Below, in pieces: positions 44,613 to 53,337 of a stretch of 64,000 bases of DNA; positions within the stretch are counted from its first letter, which is position 1, and the number at the start of each line of letters is the position of its first letter. This DNA comes from CAVSUR01 sp963846005 (GTDB lineage Bacteria; Actinomycetota; Actinomycetes; Streptosporangiales; Streptosporangiaceae). Location: assembly GCA_963846005.1 (NCBI GenBank), contig CAWJUH010000002.1, forward strand, positions 434,001-498,000. Direction: 5' to 3'. The notes beneath the pieces are model-generated. The model saw only the letters and a program-made list of their open reading frames with translations, searched no databases and was not told the origin of the DNA. Made by a program: the position numbers and the translations under genes.

Positions 44613-45416
44613 TCAGCCGGGCCTGGCCCTGGCCACGATGACCTGCCCGGCGACGTCACCGCTGGCCAGCAACGCGCTCATCCGCTCCTCCTGCCGGGCC
44701 GCGGCCTCCCACGAGGGCTGTCCGGCATGCGCAGCGCGCAGATCGCGCTCGACCTCGTCCGCCCGGCGCTGCCAGTCCGGATCCGGCGGCGGAAAGCCGT
44801 CCAGCCCGCGCTGCGCGACGGCCTCGAACCGGGCGCGGCGCAGCAGCCCGGCCAGCTCGGCCGCGTCCGGGAACTCGTTGCCCGCGGGCTGGCCGGGCAG
44901 CTCGGCGGCCTGCCGGACGTAGACGATGAGCCCGAGCAGCCCGGCCGGGATCAGCACCCGGCGGGCCTCGCGCAGCGCGGCCAGCTTGTCGTGCATCGTG
45001 CACAGCACGCCGAGCGACCACACCGCGTCGAACGCGCCGGCCGCGAACGGCAGCCGGGTCCCGTCGGCGGCGATGACCGGCAGCCCGAACAGGGCCAGGG
45101 CGGCGCGGCACGCACCGGCCATCGGCTCGGCCAGCACCGGCCGCACGCCCGCCTGCCTGGCCGCGAACGCGGCCGGGCCGCCGGCCCCGGCCCCGCTGTC
45201 GAGCATCCGGGTGCCCGGCCCGAGCTCCAGCCGCCGGGCCAGCCAGCTCAGCGCAGCCGGGTTGCCGCTGCCCCGGCAGGCCGCCGGCAGCGCGTATTGC
45301 GGACCGAGCCGGCGTACCGCGCCGAGGGTCCACTCCGCCACGGTGCCGAACTCGGCCTGCATCGCCTCCGGCTGATCCCCAGACGGCTTCTGGCCTCCCC
45401 TCGTGTCCTCAGCCAT
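44613..45416 (-). CDS. SAM-dependent methyltransferase
   Basis: 267 residues from ATG 45416; it overlaps the stop of the MTHFR-like gene by 8 nt. Motif I region RMLDSGAGAGGPAAFAARQA (Ser-Gly-Ala in place of the common Ile-Gly-Cys-Gly), LPFAAGAFDAVWSLGVLCTM for motif IV and LIPAGLLGLIVYV post-motif. Family type is methyltransferase 11/25. Overlap with a folate-dependent one-carbon enzyme suggests shared function in methyl metabolism, but the acceptor is unknown. Confidence 0.85.
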   Translation of the reverse strand: MAEDTRGGQKPSGDQPEAMQAEFGTVAEWTLGAVRRLGPQYALPAACRGSGNPAALSWLARRLELGPGTRMLDSGAGAGGPAAFAARQAGVRPVLAEPMAGACRAALALFGLPVIAADGTRLPFAAGAFDAVWSLGVLCTMHDKLAALREARRVLIPAGLLGLIVYVRQAAELPGQPAGNEFPDAAELAGLLRRARFEAVAQRGLDGFPPPDPDWQRRADEVERDLRAAHAGQPSWEAAARQEERMSALLASGDVAGQVIVARARPG

Positions 45417-46488
45417 CACCCTCCTGCGCTGTCCGCGATCCCGCGCGCCGCGCCTCCGCCCGGATCCGGCGCCCGATGGCCGCCTTGATCTCGGCGCCGT
45501 GCACCTCGCCCCGGGCGGAGGCCAGGCCGGACAGGTTGACCCCCGCGACCAGCCCGGTGGCCAGCAGCTCCCGGGCCTCGGCCACGGCGGCGGCAATGCC
45601 GGCCTCGACCGGATCCGGCGCGGCCAGCACCCGTGTCATCGCCGCCTGGTCCACCTCCAGGCCGGGAAAGGCCGCCAGCACCCGGGCCGACGGCTCGTCG
45701 GTGTAGACCGCCACCCCGGCGATCAGCGGCAGCTGCACGCCGAGGCCGGCCGCCGCCCGGGCGAACCGGGCGACCCGCGCGGCGCGGCCGGCGTGGTTGA
45801 GCACCGCCAGCCGGGCCCCGGCCTGCTGCTTGGCCAGCAGCCGGTGCGGCCGCAGCCCGGCCGGCGGGGCGGCGGGCGCCTCCGGTACCGCGGCCGGCAG
45901 CCCGGCCGCCGCCGCCATCGCGGCCAGCCGGGTCCCGTCCAGGTCGAACACCTGGGTCACCTCCGGCCGGATGCCCGGGGCCCGGCCGTCCCCGGTCACG
46001 CACAGCACGCCGTCCGCGCCGGCGTGCGCCAGCCCGGCGAGGTCCTGCTCCAGCACCAGCCGGTTGCGGTCCCGGCAGGTCAGCGTGATCCACGGCCGCC
46101 CGCCCGCGGCGCGCACCAGCGAGGCCATCAGCGCGGGCGGGAAGTCGGGCCGGTCCTGGTGCTCGCCGACCAGCACCGCGTCGCACGAGCCGTCCAGGAT
46201 CCGCATCACCCGCTCGATGCTGGCGGGGGAGAAGGGGCGCACCGACAGGTCAGTCAGCACGACCGGCCCGCGGGCGGCCGCGCCGAGCAGCGCGCTGGCG
46301 GCGGGCGGCCGGGCCGGGACGTCGGCGGTCCCTGGCGGGAAGCCGGGCGCGAAGGCCACCGGCGGTGCGGTGACGAACGGGCACGGCTGCGGCGCCATCT
46401 CGCAGCTCAGGTCGGCGCGCACGCCGCCGCACGGCCCGTAGACCATCCGCTTGGGACAGCCGGGCTCGTGCTGCGGGGCGGCGCTCAC
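45409..46488 (-). CDS. MTHFR-like protein with N-terminal Cys-rich domain
   Basis: 359 residues, GTG 46488. The N-terminal about 45 residues contain CPKRMVYGPCGGVRADLSCE and a later Cys, the zinc-finger-like MTHFR_C motif. The remainder (about 75-340) is a methylenetetrahydrofolate-reductase-type TIM barrel: DAVLVGEHQDRPDF, ITLTCRDRNRLVLEQDLAGL, GVLCVTGDG and LIAGVAVYTD. The Cys motif is usually C-terminal, so the domain order looks inverted. Predicted to handle folate-bound one-carbon units with flavin; no separate canonical metF is in the window. A GAGACT box 6 nt upstream of GTG suggests a leaderless start. Confidence 0.8.
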   Translation of the reverse strand: MSAAPQHEPGCPKRMVYGPCGGVRADLSCEMAPQPCPFVTAPPVAFAPGFPPGTADVPARPPAASALLGAAARGPVVLTDLSVRPFSPASIERVMRILDGSCDAVLVGEHQDRPDFPPALMASLVRAAGGRPWITLTCRDRNRLVLEQDLAGLAHAGADGVLCVTGDGRAPGIRPEVTQVFDLDGTRLAAMAAAAGLPAAVPEAPAAPPAGLRPHRLLAKQQAGARLAVLNHAGRAARVARFARAAAGLGVQLPLIAGVAVYTDEPSARVLAAFPGLEVDQAAMTRVLAAPDPVEAGIAAAVAEARELLATGLVAGVNLSGLASARGEVHGAEIKAAIGRRIRAEARRAGSRTAQEGDG

Positions 46489-46574
46489 CGCACCAGTCTC
46501 GCCCAGCCCGTGCCGCCCGGCTCGCTGGCCCCGCCCGCCCCGCCCGCCGCGCCGGAGCCTGGCGCGGGCTCACC

Positions 46575-46580
46575 TAGACT
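46575..46580 (+). promoter_or_regulatory. -10 element TAGACT, leaderless promoter
   Basis: TAGACT lies 8 nt before ATG 46589 and fits TAnnnT; no Shine-Dalgarno is present. It is divergent from the MTHFR-like gene, 100 bp away. Confidence 0.45.
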
Positions 46581-46588
46581 GGCCGCTC

Positions 46589-48756
46589 ATGAGCAGCGAC
46601 CCGATCGAGGATTCCCCCGCCCGCCCCGCTGACGGAACCGGGTCGCCCCGCCGGCCGGGCGGATCCCGGCCGCGCGCACCCACCACGGCGACACCGTCAC
46701 CGACGAGTACAGCTGGCTGGCGGACAAGGCCAGCCCGGCCACGATCGGCTACCTGGAGGCGCAGAACGCCTACACCCAGGCGGTCACCGCGGGCCAGGCC
46801 GCGCTGCGCGAGGCGGTGTTCGGCGAGATCAAGGCCCGCACCCAGGAAAGCGACCTGTCGGTGCCGGCCCGCAAGGGCGACTGGTGGTACTACGGGCGCA
46901 CGCAAGAGGGCAAGCAGTACGCGGTGCACTGCCGCCGGGCCGTCCTGCCGTCCGACTCCGGCCCGCCGATCAGCGCGGACGGCGCGCCGCTGGACGGCGA
47001 GGAAATACTTCTGGACGGCAACGAGCTGGCCGAGGGCAGGGACTTCTTCGCGCTGGGCGCGCTGACGGTCAGCCCGGACGGGCGGCGGCTGGCCTACTCC
47101 ACCGATTTCGCCGGCAGCGAGCGCTTCACGCTGCGGGTCAAGGACCTGCAGACCGGCGAGACCTACCCGGACGAGATCCCCGACACCTTCTACGGCGGCG
47201 CCTGGTCGGCCGGCGGCGACGCGCTGTTCTACGTCACGGTCGACCAGGCCTGGCGGCCCTACCGGGTGTGGCGGCACCTGATCGGAACCCCCGCCGCGCA
47301 GGACGTGATCGTCTACGAGGAGCCGGACGAGCGGTTCTGGGTCGGCGTGGGCCTGACCCGCAGCGAGCGCTACGTGGTCATCAGCTCGGCGTCCAAGCTG
47401 ACCAGCGAGGCCCGGCTGCTCGACGCGGCGGACCCGGCCGGGAAGTTCACCGTGGTCGCGCCGCGGCGGCAGGGGGTGGAATACGAGGTCGACCACCAGC
47501 TGCTGGCCGACGGGACCAGCCGGCTGCTGATCCTGCACAACGACCGGGCCGAGAACTTCGAGCTGGCCGCTGCGCCGGTCTCCGACCCGGCGCGCTGGAC
47601 GCCGCTGATCGCCCACCAGCCCGGCACCCGGCTGCTGGCGGTCGACGCGTTCGCCGGGCACTTCGTGCTGCACTACCGGCGGGACGCGCTGACCGGGCTG
47701 CGGATTTGCCGCGCCGACGGCAGCGAGCACGAGATCGGCTTCGGCGAGCCGGTCTACCAGGTCGGGCCGGGCCTGAACCCCGAGTACGGCTCCGGCACCT
47801 ACCGGCTCGGCTTCACCTCGATGATCACCCCGGAGTCGGTGTACGACTGCGACGTCGCCACCGGCCAGCTGACCCTGCTGCGCCGCAAGCCGGTCCGGCC
47901 GCTGCCCGGCGGCGCCGAGTACGACCCGGCCGGCTACGAGCAGTTCCGGGACTGGGCCACCGCACCGGACGGCACCAAGATCCCGCTGTCGATCGTGTGC
48001 CGCAAGGGCACCGCGCGCGACGGCAGCGCGCCGTTCGTGCTGTACGGCTACGGCAGCTACGAGATCTCCATCGACCCCGCCTTCTCGGTATCGCGGCTGT
48101 CGCTGCTCGACCGCGGCTTCGGGTACGCGATCGCGCACATCCGCGGCGGCGGCGAGATGGGCCGCCGCTGGTACGACGACGGCAAGATGCTGCACAAGAA
48201 GAACACCTTCGCCGACTTCGTGGCCTGCGCCCGGCACCTGGCCGCGGCCGGGTGGACCGCGCCGGGCCGGCTGATCGCCCGCGGCGGGTCGGCCGGCGGG
48301 CTGCTGATGGGCGCGTCCGTGAACCTGGCCCCGGACGCGTTCGGCGGCATCGTCGCCCAGGTGCCGTTCGTGGACGCGCTCACCTCGATACTCGACCCGT
48401 CGCTGCCGCTGACCGTGACCGAGTGGGAGGAGTGGGGCGACCCGCTGCACGACCCCGAGGTCTACCGGTACATGAAGTCCTACACGCCGTACGAGAACAT
48501 CGTCTCCGGCGCGGACTACCCGCCGGTGCTGTCGGTCACCAGCCTGAACGACACCCGGGTGCTCTACACCGAGCCCGCCAAGTGGACCGCCCGGCTGCAG
48601 GCGGAGGCCAAGGGCGGCCCGTTCCTGCTCAAGACCGAGATGTCCGCCGGGCACGGCGGCCGCAGCGGCCGCTACGACGCCTGGCGGGAAGAGGCCTTCG
48701 TGCTCGCCTGGATCATCGCCACCGCCACCGCGGCCATCCAGTCCGCCGCAGCCTGA
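46589..48756 (+). pseudogene. S9 prolyl oligopeptidase family peptidase, frameshifted near start
   Basis: About 722 residues when corrected. Frame from ATG 46589 (MSSDPIEDSPARPADGTG) shifts at about 46640-46675; the family N-terminus RTHHGDTVTDEYSWL continues one frame lower to the end. N-terminal seven-bladed propeller (about 25-420) caps the alpha/beta-hydrolase domain: nucleophile Ser in RGGSAGGLLMG, Asp in SLNDTRVLYTEP, His in MSAGHGGRSGRY. Cleaves small proline- or basic-residue-containing peptides (oligopeptidase B-like). A lost base in the CCGGCCGGGCGG run explains the shift. Without correction, translation from GTG 46816 would lose the first propeller blades. Confidence 0.83.
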
Positions 48757-48765
48757 CTCTCGCGC

Positions 48766-48799
48766 CGCGCGTCTCGCGCCGCGCGGCGCGAGACGCGCG
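48766..48799 (+). terminator. Perfect 15-bp GC hairpin after peptidase gene
   Basis: CGCGCGTCTCGCGCC (48766-48780) and GGCGCGAGACGCGCG (48785-48799) are exactly complementary around a GCGC loop, 10 bp after the stop. A strong intrinsic terminator without U-tract. Confidence 0.75.
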
Positions 48800-48808
48800 T
48801 GGTGCCCC

Positions 48809-48955
48809 GTGGTTGTGACATCGAGGGGCACCAGTGCCCGTGGTTGTGACATTGAGGGGGCTGGGTTCCCGGGCGGCGGCACCAGTGCCCGTGGTTGTGA
48901 CATCGAGGGGCACCAGTGCCCGTGGTTGTGACATTCAGGGGGCTGGGTTCCTCGG
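48809..48955. repeat. 31-bp-period dispersed repeat (copy 2, four units)
   Basis: TGTGACA starts at 48814, 48845, 48896 and 48927: two pairs 31 bp apart, the pairs 82 bp apart because a larger unit (including GGCTGGGTTCC) is duplicated. Each unit contains GCACCAGTGCCCGTGGTTGTGACAT. The minus strand can be read as repeated peptide but this lies antisense to the peptidase and is treated as non-coding. The gap to 49209 has no other gene. Confidence 0.85.
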
Positions 48956-49209
48956 GCGGCGGCCTTACTGCGGCAAATTTCTTTGTGACTTAATGCTCCT
49001 TTTCAGCCTTTATGCGGCGGAGCTGTCACAGCGATGTCACACCCGGGGGCGCTTAGTGAAGCTGCCTGCGGGGCCCGAACCAGGCCGACGCGCCGGCGGC
49101 GCTCAATGATCGGCTGGCCGGTTGTTGTGGCGGAGAATAGGGCCCCAAACGGGCAAGGGTGCGCCGCGTCTCCTTGCTGCGCGGGCGCAGGAAGGCGAGC
49201 GGAGGTGCA

Positions 49210-50226
49210 ATGGTTCGCAGAGCGACCCTCGAGCGCGACGAGCGGCCAGCCGATGCCGGTGGCGCTGCGTCCGGGTCGCTGCTGACCGCCGAGCACCCCT
49301 TCTCCTCACCCCCGCCGCGGCAGCGGCTGAGCAAGCCGCCGCGGCGCCGGGTAACCGGCTCGGGCGGGCGCTGGCTGGTCTGGACCGGCCGGGTCGTCGC
49401 CTGGGCGCTGCTGCTGCTGGTCGGCTACCGCGGCGTGGCGGCCATCATCACCGGCCAGCCGCGCGCCGCCGCCGAGCCGGCCCCGGCGGCCGCCAGCCGG
49501 TCCAGCGGGTTCCCGGTCACCCTGGCCCAGGCGTATGCGCTGCAGTTCGGCAGCGTCTACCTGAGCTTCAGCCCCGCCACGGCCGCGCAGCGGGCCGCCC
49601 GCCTCGCCGCCTACCTGCCGCCGGGCACCGACGCCCAGCTCGGCTGGAACGGCGCCGGATCGCAGCGGCTGCAGTCCGAGCAGGTGGCCAGCGTCTCGGT
49701 GCGCAGCGCCCGCCAGGCCGTCGTCACGCTGCTCGCCCAGGTCAACGGCAAGCTGATCGAACTGGGCGTCCCGGTGTACGCCGGATCGGACGGCCTGGCC
49801 GTCAGCGGCGAGCCCGCGCTGCTGCCCGCGCCCGCCCGCGCCGCCGTGCCGCAGCAGGCGGCCGTCGCGACCGACCCGGCGGCGCAGACCGCGCTGCTCG
49901 GCGTGCTGCCGTCGTTCTTCCGCGCCTACGCCAGCGGCGACCAGGCCACCCTGTCCCGCTTCCTGGCCCCGGGCACGCACCTGGCGGGCCTCGGCGGCGC
50001 GGTCACGTTCGGCTCGATCTCCCAGATCACCGTCCCGCGCGGCGGGCCGGTCCGGCAGATCCAGGTGTCGGTCAGCTGGCGGATCCCGGCCGGCCAGGGC
50101 GGCTCCGCGGTCGCCGCGTCCCAGGCCGTGATGCAGATGACCTACCAGCTGAAGGTCGTCCAGCACGGCGGCATCTGGGACATCGCGGGAGTTGCCACCT
50201 CGACCGCGCTGCCGGGGCCGCCATGA
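49210..50226 (+). CDS. TcpC-like conjugation/T4SS protein
   Basis: 338 residues from ATG 49210 (GGAGG 4 nt upstream). A cytoplasmic basic N-terminus (about 60), one membrane helix (about 64-83, VVAWALLLLVGYRGVAAIIT), then an extracytoplasmic part with two repeats of NTF2-like type (about 100-205 and 220-330; LPSFFRAYASGDQATLSRFL, VSVSWRIPAGQGG, YQLKVVQHGGIWDIAG). This is the layout of TcpC, a VirB8-like scaffold of Gram-positive conjugative elements. First gene of an operon running to 61383. Confidence 0.78.
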   Translation: MVRRATLERDERPADAGGAASGSLLTAEHPFSSPPPRQRLSKPPRRRVTGSGGRWLVWTGRVVAWALLLLVGYRGVAAIITGQPRAAAEPAPAAASRSSGFPVTLAQAYALQFGSVYLSFSPATAAQRAARLAAYLPPGTDAQLGWNGAGSQRLQSEQVASVSVRSARQAVVTLLAQVNGKLIELGVPVYAGSDGLAVSGEPALLPAPARAAVPQQAAVATDPAAQTALLGVLPSFFRAYASGDQATLSRFLAPGTHLAGLGGAVTFGSISQITVPRGGPVRQIQVSVSWRIPAGQGGSAVAASQAVMQMTYQLKVVQHGGIWDIAGVATSTALPGPP

Positions 50227-50283
50227 CCGCAGCGTGCCCCGCATGAGCCCTGACCGCCCGGCCCCCAACCCCCCGGAGTCCCG

Positions 50284-50547
50284 ATGTCGTCGCACGTGAT
50301 TCTCACGGCATCCGCCGCTCCCGTGGCACTGTCCACCTCCGGTCTTGTGTCCTATCTGCAGGGCCTGTTCGGACCGCTGTTCCTCGGGATCGTCGGCATC
50401 GTCGCGATCTTCTTCCTGTTCACCCGCGAGATCATCCGGTTCGTCCAGTTCATCGTGCTGGCCATCGCCATCGCGGTGGTGTTCTACACGCCCAGCATCG
50501 TGCAGACCATCGCCAGCGGCATCGCCAACGCCCTCGGCGTGCACTGA
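50284..50547 (+). CDS. Small TcpD-like membrane protein
   Basis: 87 residues, ATG 50284 with GGAG 6 nt upstream. A short N-terminal segment, then two hydrophobic helices (about 25-44, LFGPLFLGIVGIVAIFFLFT, and 51-69, FVQFIVLAIAIAVVFYTP). Position between TcpC-like and TcpE-like genes and its two-helix form match TcpD/VirB2-VirB3-sized subunits of conjugation machines. Exact homology is not provable by eye. Confidence 0.7.
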   Translation: MSSHVILTASAAPVALSTSGLVSYLQGLFGPLFLGIVGIVAIFFLFTREIIRFVQFIVLAIAIAVVFYTPSIVQTIASGIANALGVH

Positions 50548-50593
50548 GCCAGGCCGGCCCGCAGCAGGCTCACCAGCGGAAGGAGAGCAGCAG

Positions 50594-53337
50594 GTGGACC
50601 TGCCTACCTACACCAACATCTGGCGGATCGAGAAACGGCTGTACAAGCTTTATGACTTCCGGCTGCCCATGCCGCTGCCGGTCGGCCAGATCGCGGTGTT
50701 CGCTGCCATCGCCGTCCCGTACGTGCTGGTGCTCACGTTCGCCGGGCTGCCGTTCAGCCACACGCTGGTCTGGTTGTACGCGCTGCCGCCCGCGGTGCTC
50801 GCGTGGCTGGCCACCAGGCCCGTGATCGAGAGCAAGCGGCTGCCGGAGTTGCTGGCCTCGCAGCTGCGCTATCTGGGCGAGCCGCGCACCTGGTGCCGGC
50901 TGGCGCCGCTGGCCGAGCCGGACGAAGTCACCGTGACCTGCCGAGTGTGGCGCCGTGACCCGCCGCAACTGGCCCTCGCCGCCACCCGCACCCGGCTGGC
51001 CCTGCCCTCCGCCGCGAGCCCGGCCGCCGCGGAGGCGGACGTCCCGGAGGCGGACGCCGCGGAGCCGGTTGTCACGGATATTGCCGCCACCGAGCCCGCG
51101 GTCGCGGCGGCGGTGGCGGTGGCGGCGGCCGAGCCCGTGGTCGCGGCGGCGGTAAGCGAGCCGGCGGTGGCCGAGCCCGTGGTCGCGGCGGCGGTGGCCG
51201 AGCCTGCGGTGGCCGGGCCTGCGGTCGCGGCGGCGGTAAGCGAGCCGGTGGTAGCGGGGCCGGCGGTGGCCGGGCCTGCGGTCGCGGCGGCGGTAAGCGA
51301 GCCGGCGGTGGCCGGGCCGGCGGTGGCCGAGCCTGTGGTGGTCAAGCCTGTGATTGCTGAGCCAGCGGCGGCCGGGGAGGCGGTGCCGGTGACCGGGACG
51401 GCACGCCCGGCGCCCGCCGGGCTGGCGGTACCGGCCCCGGCGGGGTTCCTGGCCGGGCGGCCCCGGGCGCGGGGCGGTTCGGTCGTGGGCAACGTGGAGC
51501 CGCCCGCCCCGGTGGCCCTCCTGGCCGAGCCGGACGAGGAAGCGTTCGAGCCCGAGGAGGCCGGCCCGCCGCTGCGGCCCGCGGCGCGCACCCTGGCCGA
51601 GGCCGCCATCCCCTGGTCGCGGGTGCCCGAGTGGGCCCGCCGGGCCCGGGTCAGCGCCGGGACCGGCGTCTTCGGCCGCAAGCGGCCGCTCGCGGCCGGT
51701 CCTGCCCCGCAACCGGAGCAGCCAGCGGCCGCAGCTCAGCTGGCCGGCCTCGCTCAGCTGGCCAGCCTGGCCCGGCCGCAGCCCTCCGGCCCGCCCGGGG
51801 ATCCCGCACCGCTGGCGCCCGCGCACGGTCCTGAACCCGCTGATCGGCCAGCAGCCGTCTCATCCGCCCCAGCGCCGGCCGAGCCGGCGCTGACCGGCGG
51901 TGACGGCACCGATGCCGCCACTCCCGATGCCGCCAGCCTAGATGACGAGGTCCTTGCGGCCGTGGATGCGCCTGCCGCCGAGGCCGAGGGCCACCCCGCC
52001 GCGACCCGGGAAGATGTCACCGGGGCCGATCTCACCGAGACTGAAACCGAGGAAGCGCCCGCCGCGGCCGGGCCCGCGCCCGCCGTGGCTGCGGCCGGGC
52101 CTGCGCCCGCCGTGGCCGCGGCCGGGTCTGCGCCCGCCGTGGCTGCGGCCGGGCCTGCGCCCGTCATGGCCGCGGCCGGGCCTGCGCCCGTCATGGCCGC
52201 GGCTGACGGCGCGCCTGCCTTCGCCGTCCAGCCCGTGCCCGCGGCCGGCCTGCCGGGGGTGGCGCCGGCCGTTCCGGCGGACGACATCCCGGCGCCGGTC
52301 GTCCCGCATGCGCCCGCGGCAGCCCCGGCCGGAGCCCGGCCACCGCGGCCGCGGGCGGTCACCGTGCAGGACGCCCAGCCCGCCCCGCAGCGGCCGCTGC
52401 GGATGGTCGAGCGGGCGCTGTCCGGGCCGGCCGCGCAACGCGCCGATGGCTGGCGGGAACGCGTGGTGGTGGTGCCCGGCGGGCACCGCCCCGGCCGGCC
52501 CGACCCGCAGCAGCGCGACCAGGCCCGGATCCGGCTGCCGATCACCGGGGAGCGCCGGATCGTGGTGCTCGGCTGCACCGTCGGCGCCGGGCAGACCGTC
52601 ACCACGCTGATGACCGGCGAGGTGCTGGCCCGGACGCGGGACGAGCCGGTGGCCGTGCTCGACCTGAACCCGGGTCCCGGGTCGCTGGCCGGGCGGGCCG
52701 CCGCCGCGCCGCCGCTGCAGCCCGTCCCGGCGCCGCGCTCGGTCCGGCTGCCCGGGACCGCCGCGCCGCACCGGCCCGGGCCCTCCCCGCTGGAAGTGCT
52801 CACGGCCAGCGCCGGCTCCGGGACGGACGCCGACGCGGATCCCGGCCGGGTGTTCGAGCTGATGTCGGCCCGGTTCCCGCTGACCCTGGCCGACCCGTCG
52901 GCCGGTGCCGTGCCCCGGGTCCTGCCGGCCGCCGACCAACTGCTGCTGGTCGCGCCCGCGAGCGCGGCGGCGGCTAGCGCGCTGGCCATGACGATCGAAT
53001 GGCTGGAGGCGCACGGTCACGCCGACCTGGTGGCCGGCGCCGTCGTCGTAGTGAACGGGGTGAGCCTGGCCACGATGCCGCATGCCGAGCAGGCCGAGTC
53101 CATCGCCCGCGGCCGGTGCCGTGCGATCGTGCGGGTGCCCTGGGACGACCAGTTGCAGGCTCGCGCCCGGGCACCGCGGCGCGCCGGGGTCGGGCCGCCC
53201 CGGTCGGCGGCAGGGGCCGGCCGCCCGGCCCGGTGGCCGCCTCCACCCTGCAGGCCTACACCGCCCTCGCCGGGGTGCTGATCGCCGGCCAGACGCCGGC
53301 CCGCGAGCCGCACGAGCCGCAAGGCGCACGGGCATGA
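50594..53337 (+). CDS. TcpE-like/MinD-like fusion, frameshift near 3' end
   Basis: About 914 residues from GTG 50594. Residues 1-115 are TcpE/PrgI-like: VDLPTYTNIWRIEKRLYKLY, two helices, then IESKRLPELLASQLRYLGEP. Residues about 116-640 are a low-complexity Ala/Val/Glu/Pro linker with many repeats (AVAAAVSEPAVAGPAV type). From about 646 a MinD/ParA-like domain begins RRIVVLGCTVGAGQTVTTLM, with Walker A Lys replaced by Gln, then VAVLDLNPGPGSLAGRA and ADQLLLVAPASAAAASALAM. The C-terminal STLQAYTALAGVLIAGQTP is one frame lower, so a base is missing at about 53210-53235. Ends in ATGA overlap with the VirB4-like gene. Confidence 0.74.
51080..51365. repeat. Ala/Val/Glu-coding imperfect repeat in linker
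   Basis: Repeated units such as GAGCCGGCGGTGGCCGGGCC and GCGGTCGCGGCGGCGGTAAG encode EPAVAGPAVAAAVS-type segments. A second block with GCCGGGCCTGCGCCCGCCGTGG-type units lies at about 52070-52200. Both keep frame within the fusion gene. Confidence 0.8.

Noticed and set aside
46570..48903. Minus-strand 777-codon frame starting with repeated MSQPRALVP segments
   Set aside because: It lies antisense to the S9 peptidase with all catalytic motifs. The repeated N-terminus comes from the 31-bp DNA repeat.
48809..48955. Insertion sequence remnant or attachment site
   Set aside because: No transposase or integrase nearby, no terminal inverted repeats with target duplication, and the units show regular 31-bp periodicity instead.
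53082..53333. Upstream extension of the VirB4-like gene to 53082
   Set aside because: This part overlaps the MinD-like domain in another frame and is Arg/Pro/Gly-rich. ATG 53334 overlaps the previous stop as ATGA.
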